Assembly: GCA_020632955.1 (NCBI GenBank)
Contig: JACKEO010000010.1
Coordinates: forward strand, 112,660 to 176,659
Direction of reading: 5' to 3'
Length of the DNA stretch: 64,000 nt
DNA from: Alphaproteobacteria bacterium
GTDB taxonomy: Bacteria > Myxococcota_A > UBA796 > GCA-2862545
The notes under the pieces are model-generated. The model did not search any database, was not told the DNA's origin, and saw only the letters and a program-made list of their open reading frames with translations. Below are positions 62,813 to 64,000 of the stretch, piece by piece. Both the position numbers and the translations under genes were made by a program. Numbering within the stretch: position 1 is the stretch's first letter; each line of letters begins with the position of its first letter.

Positions 62813-64000
62813 ATGAGCCCTGCCGCGGACCCCAACCTCGCCTGGTGGGAGGAGCGCGCCGCCCTCCACCCCACCTCTCCGATGTACGCCCCCCTGATCG
62901 ACGGGCTGCGGCGGGGCGAGCCCGCCCTGTTCCCGCTGGAGCGCGCGCTGGTGGGCGACGTGGCAGGGCAGCGCCTGCTGCACCTGCAGTGCCACGTGGG
63001 GCACGACACGCTGTCGTGGCAGCTGCTGGGTGCCGAGGTCACCGGGGTGGACTTCTCGCCCGAGGCCCTCGGGCAGGCGGCGCGGCTCGCCACCGAGCTC
63101 GGTCGGCCCGCGCGCTGGGTGCGCGCCGACGTGACGGCGCTGCCTCGGCAGCTCGAGGACTTCGACGTGGTGGTCGCCACCTACGGCACCACGGGCTGGT
63201 TCGGCGACCTGCGGGGCTGGGCGGAGGGCATCGCGCGGGCGCTGCGTCCCGGGGGCCGCTTCGTGTACGTGGACGGCCACCCCACGGTCTTCGGGCTCGA
63301 CCCGGAGGCCGATCGGCCGGTGCTGCGCGACCCGATCGGCGGCTCGGTCCGCCTGGAGACCGACAGCCCGGGCACCTACGCCGACCCCGCGGCGCGGCCC
63401 GCGGCCACGCGGGTGGTGGAGCACTGCCACGGCGTGGCCGACCTCGTCGGCGCCCTGCTCGGGGCGGGACTCGTGATCGAGCACCTCGGGGAGCACCGCG
63501 GCTGCCCCTGGCAGCTCCATCCTCGCGCGGTCCACGACCCGGCGACCGGCCTCTGGGACGTGCCGCCCGACTGGCCCGCCCTGCCCGCCCTGCTGTCGAT
63601 CCGCGCCGTGCGACCGGGTCCGGCGGAGGCCGTGGACGGGCAGGACGTGCGCCCCGTCCGTGTGCTCTTCCTCTGCTCGCGCGCCCGCCAGCGCAGCCCC
63701 ACGGCCGCCGGGGTGTGGAACCGCGAGCCCGGGGTGGAGGCGCGGGCCGCTGGCACCGCCAGCTCGGCACGGCGTCGGGTGCGTGCGGCCGATCTGGCCT
63801 GGGCCGACCTCGTCCTGGTGATGGAGTCCCGACATCGCCAGCAGATCGAGGAGCGCTACCCCGCCGCCTGCGCGGAGGTGCCGGTCCACGTGCTCGAGAT
63901 CCCCGACACCTTCGCCTTCGAGGACCCCGAGCTGGTGGCCTGGGTGCGCGAGGCCGCGGCGCCGAGGATCGAGGCGGCCCGGGAGCGGCTGCGGCGGGGG
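62813..64000 (+). CDS. Class I SAM-dependent methyltransferase fused to a low-molecular-weight tyrosine-phosphatase-like domain (3' end outside window)
   Basis: The frame is open from the ATG at 62813 to the last base (396 codons so far). Residues 1-265 form a methyltransferase: LHLQCHVGHDTLSWQLLGAE, then VTGVDFSPEALGQAARLATE (SAM motif I and beta2), DFDVVVATYGTTGWFGDLRG and LRPGGRFVYVDGHPTVF. From about 280 a second domain begins, VRVLFLCSRARQRSPTAAGV. It has the CX5R phosphatase loop (C-S-R-A-R-Q-R), then EARAAGTASSARRR and DLAWADLVLVMESRHRQQIE. This pattern fits the predicted tyrosine-phosphatase group related to LMW-PTP. The general acid and the end of the protein may lie near or past the edge. 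I checked the frame at several points and found no shift. Confidence 0.8.
   Translation, partial: MSPAADPNLAWWEERAALHPTSPMYAPLIDGLRRGEPALFPLERALVGDVAGQRLLHLQCHVGHDTLSWQLLGAEVTGVDFSPEALGQAARLATELGRPARWVRADVTALPRQLEDFDVVVATYGTTGWFGDLRGWAEGIARALRPGGRFVYVDGHPTVFGLDPEADRPVLRDPIGGSVRLETDSPGTYADPAARPAATRVVEHCHGVADLVGALLGAGLVIEHLGEHRGCPWQLHPRAVHDPATGLWDVPPDWPALPALLSIRAVRPGPAEAVDGQDVRPVRVLFLCSRARQRSPTAAGVWNREPGVEARAAGTASSARRRVRAADLAWADLVLVMESRHRQQIEERYPAACAEVPVHVLEIPDTFAFEDPELVAWVREAAAPRIEAARERLRRG

Overview
The window is very GC-rich, densely coded bacterial DNA. No rRNA, tRNA, CRISPR array or intact transposase gene was found. The gene content points to a Gram-negative member of the Myxococcota or a close relative. 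The reasons are AgmX/PglI-type C-terminal domains, an XPB-family repair helicase with its usual partner, Tad/Flp pilin genes, a protein-kinase-like protein, an outer-membrane barrel, and many lipoproteins whose lipobox is followed by Asp/Thr/Ser-rich tethers. The species assignment is inference. Many genes overlap by 4 bases (ATGA or GTGA), at 294, 5837, 18069, 20230, 26942, 40880, 61531 and 62385. This pattern helped fix several starts.

Layout. 1-10 kb: the end of an unknown gene, an MscS-like channel, metG, two tandem FG-GAP/ASPIC lipoproteins, an unknown gene and a short lipoprotein. 10-15 kb: a TPR-containing NTPase, then two Flp-pilin-like genes. The second has a leader carrying a palindrome and three tandem TGGG-loop hairpins. 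14.7-23 kb: uvrC, a short-chain dehydrogenase, a Tat-exported small subunit with a GMC oxidoreductase, and a coupled pair encoding a PEP-synthase-like protein and a possible bilin-reductase-like protein. 22.9-27.2 kb: XPB helicase, its associated protein and xseB. 27-31 kb: a lipoprotein and a TonB/ExbB/ExbD/ExbD-AgmX energy-transduction cluster. 31-39 kb: prenyl diphosphate synthase, TlyA, an S41 protease, a UbiA-type prenyltransferase, a pseudokinase and a prepilin peptidase. 39-45 kb: a second GMC/small-subunit pair, a TVP38 membrane protein, an outer-membrane barrel and a lipoprotein. 45-58 kb: a neutral-ceramidase-like lipoprotein, deoxynucleoside kinase, an AgmX-like protein, typA, a metallophosphoesterase and a 1444-residue lipoprotein with three FGE-like modules. 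58-64 kb is the most accessory-looking part. It holds an unknown helical protein, a 360-bp array of 21-bp repeats that switches orientation in the middle, a truncated PIN-toxin remnant, a YbaY-like lipoprotein, a STAS-HATPase/STAS-like pair, and a methyltransferase fused to a tyrosine-phosphatase domain that runs off the end.

How the genes fit together. The prepilin peptidase at 38 kb could process the two Flp-like pilins at 13-14 kb. The TonB/ExbBD cluster and the AgmX-like gene at 49 kb share a C-terminal domain type and may work in the same envelope-spanning machinery. uvrC, the XPB cassette and xseB are DNA-repair genes. The strongest candidates for undescribed biology are the 21-bp inverted repeat array (60175-60532), the three-hairpin leader (13897-13968), the possible bilin-reductase-like gene coupled to a PEP-synthase-like gene, the pseudokinase, and the methyltransferase-phosphatase fusion.
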